Source: Thereva unica | Taxonomy: Eukaryota; Arthropoda; Insecta; Diptera; Therevidae | Length of the DNA: 64,000 bases | Direction: 5' to 3' | NCBI GenBank assembly: GCA_949987705.1 | Contig: OX465286.1 | Location: forward strand, 6,735,445 to 6,799,444 | Made by a program: the position numbers and the translations under genes | Notes under the pieces: model-generated | Database searches by the model: none | Seen by the model: the letters and a program-made list of their open reading frames with translations, nothing else | Told to the model about the DNA's origin: nothing | In this document: positions 62,496 to 64,000 of the stretch, in pieces | Layout of the letters: each line of letters opens with the position of its first letter | Numbering within the stretch: position 1 is the first letter of the stretch

Positions 62496-64000
62496 CTCCC
62501 CCGAGTTCAGCGCACTTTATTTGGTCCAGAAATTCCAAGGGGTTCGGGAGTTATCCCCTCTTTTGTGATTTCCCCAAGGGGGGCTGCAGAATGCCCATTA
62601 TCTCGGGAAATACTGGTCAGCCCGGGGTGGGATTGAATTCACAGCCTCCCTGGGAGGTCCCTAACGATTTCCCATCCAAAAAAGGGCCACTCCAGAATTT
62701 TCCCAAAACCGGAAAATTTTCAAAGGGGTACCCCTTGGGATATTTTTGGTCGATTTCACGAAAGTGCTGGGATCTTAATGAATTGGGTATCGTTGGAAAG
62801 GGCTCGCTCCCCCGAGTTCAGCGCACTTTATTTGGTCCAGAAATTCCAAGGGGTTCGGGAGTTATCCCCTCTTTTGTGATTTCCCCAAGGGGGGCTGCAG
62901 AATGCCCATTATCTCGGGAAATACTGGTCAGCCCGGGGTGGGATTGAATTCACAGCCTCCCTGGGAGGTCCCTAACGATTTCCCATCCAAAAAAGGGCCA
63001 CTCCAGAATTTTCCCAAAACCGGATAATTTTCAAAGGGGTACCCCTTGGGATATTTTTGGTCGATTTCACGAAAGTGCTGGGATCTTAATGAATGGGGTA
63101 TCGTTGGAAAGGGCTCGCTCCCCCGAGTTCAGCGCACTTTATTTGGTCCAGAAATTCCAAGGGGTTCGGGAGTTATCCCCTCTTTTGTGATTTCCCCAAG
63201 GGGGGCTGCAGAATGCCCATTATCTCGGGAAATACTGGTCAGCCCGGGGTGGGATTGAATTCACAGCCTCCCTGGGAGGTCCCTAACGATTTCCCATCCA
63301 AAAAAGGGCCACTCCAGAATTTTCCCAAAACCGGAAAATTTTCAAAGGGGTACCCCTTGGGATATTTTTGGTCGATTTCACGAAAGTGCTGGGATCTTAA
63401 TGAATGGGGTATCGTTGGAAAGGGCTCGCTCCCCCGAGTTCAGCGCACTTTATTTGGTCCAGAAATTCCAAGGGGTTCGGGAGTTATCCCCTCTTTTGTG
63501 ATTTCCCCAAGGGGGGCTGCAGAATGCCCATTATCTCGGGAAATACTGGTCAGCCCGGGGTGGGATTGAATTCACAGCCTCCCTGGGAGGTCCCTAACGA
63601 TTTCCCATCCAAAAAAGGGCCACTCCAGAATTTTCCCAAAACCGGAAAATTTTCAAAGGGGTACCCCTTGGGATATTTTTGGTCGATTTCACGAAAGTGC
63701 TGGGATCTTAATGAATGGGGTATCGTTGGAAAAGGCTCGCTCCCCCGAGTTCAGCGCACTTTATTTGGTCCAGAAATTCCAAGGGGTTCGGGAGTTATCC
63801 CCTCTTTTGTGATTTCCCCAAGGGGGGCTGCAGAATGCCCATTATCTCGGGAAATACTGGTCAGCCCGGGGTGGGATTGAATTCACAGCCTCCCTGGGAG
63901 GTCCCTAACGATTTCCCATCCAAAAAAGGGCCACTCCAGAATTTTCCCAAAACCGGAAAATTTTCAAAGGGGTACCCCTTGGGATATTTTTGGTCGATTT
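62496..64000. repeat. Zone 6: post-gap subfamily (T122, G196, G267)
   Basis: About five units, all type A with G at 69 and G at 282. All share three marks not seen before the gap: GAATGCCC (C122 to T, losing a CpG), CTAACGATTT (A196 to G, gaining a CpG) and CCCCTTGGGATA (T267 to G, which shortens the continuous palindrome to 14 bp). Private changes are AATTGGGTAT near 62781, CCGGATAATTT near 63023 and GGAAAAGGCTC near 63728. There are no homopolymer length changes like those in zone 5. The array continues past the window end. Confidence 0.92.

Larger units (their letters stand above)
1..64000. repeat. Tandem satellite array, 311-bp monomer, head to tail
   Basis: Every stretch of sequence in the window is a copy of the same unit, always in the same orientation. 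Unit starts (ATGGGG, monomer position 1) recur at 311-bp spacing, for example 1203, 1514, 1825, 2136 and 2447, with rare departures of 193, 264, 306, 309, 310, 312, 313 and 315 bp. Base 1 of the window is monomer position 51 and base 64000 is about position 286, so the array runs off both ends. Neighbouring units differ at only a few sites. Nearly every unit has single sites for EcoRI (GAATTC, 165-170), PstI (CTGCAG, 114-119), KpnI (GGTACC, 257-262) and SmaI (CCCGGG, 151-156), so each enzyme should give a 311-bp ladder. Large homogenised arrays like this are typical of eukaryotic heterochromatin. I do not recognise the family, and no species can be assigned. Confidence 0.98.

Noticed and set aside
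1..64000. CRISPR array
   Set aside because: The repeating unit is 311 bp with no alternation of short repeats and unique spacers, and there are no cas genes.
1..64000. CENP-B box (NTTCGNNNNANNCGGGN)
   Set aside because: The only TTCG on the plus strand (monomer 73-76) lacks the required A and CGGG. On the minus strand TTTCGTGAAATCGACC matches TTCG and the A but has GACC instead of CGGG.
1..64000. LTR retrotransposon or its internal tandem repeats
   Set aside because: No TG...CA ends, primer binding site, polypurine tract or protein domain is found, and all units follow each other directly. Origin from an element cannot be excluded, but nothing here shows it.
1..64000. Telomeric or rDNA spacer repeat
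   Set aside because: No TTAGGG/TTTAGGG-type motif and no rRNA gene sequence occur. A spacer subrepeat would be bounded by rDNA, which is absent over 64 kb.
1..64000. Bacterial or viral origin
   Set aside because: No gene of any kind in 64 kb and a uniform satellite structure do not fit a prokaryotic or viral genome.

Overview
The whole window is one tandem satellite array. A 311-bp monomer repeats head to tail in a single orientation from the first base to the last, about 205 monomer equivalents, broken only by a run of exactly 200 N at 62296-62495. I find no gene, RNA gene, mobile element or unique flanking sequence. Monomer positions below count from the A of the ATGGGG motif (position 1). 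A clean example is 12989-13299, about 50% GC by hand count with 11 CpG sites. A homogenised array of this size points to a eukaryotic nuclear genome, probably constitutive heterochromatin (pericentromeric, centromeric or subtelomeric). The species and any centromeric role cannot be read from this window, and I do not recognise the family.

Two main monomer types alternate. Type A has GG at 160-161, A at 185 and T at 192. Type B has AA at 160-161, G at 185 and C at 192. Layout: (1) 1-10190, mixed A/B with five 315-bp units and a unit shortened to 264 bp; (2) 10191-24671, mixed A/B with a recurring 310-bp B subtype, a 9-monomer duplication (16409-19199 and 19200-21991) and a 193-bp unit; (3) 24672-39282, a 20-monomer block of 6218 bp (24672-30889) followed by a 19-monomer second copy of 5905 bp (30890-36794) carrying the same rare variants, then an 8-monomer echo and a dimer duplication; (4) 39283-47673, mostly type A with A at 282; (5) 47674-62295, all type A, nearly all with A at 69, and rich in one-base indels; (6) the 200-N gap; (7) 62496-64000, a different subfamily with T122, G196 and G267.

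No genes work together here. What the window records is array evolution: unequal exchange in blocks of 2, 3, 4, 5, 9, 11 and about 20 monomers, small deletions inside monomers, possible conversion between A and B types, and variant sites of which many look like CpG decay. The strongest sequence signal inside the monomer is an 18-bp perfect palindrome centred on GGTACC, overlapping a 10-bp palindrome by one base. The long open frames in this DNA are by-products of a repeat with few stop codons.
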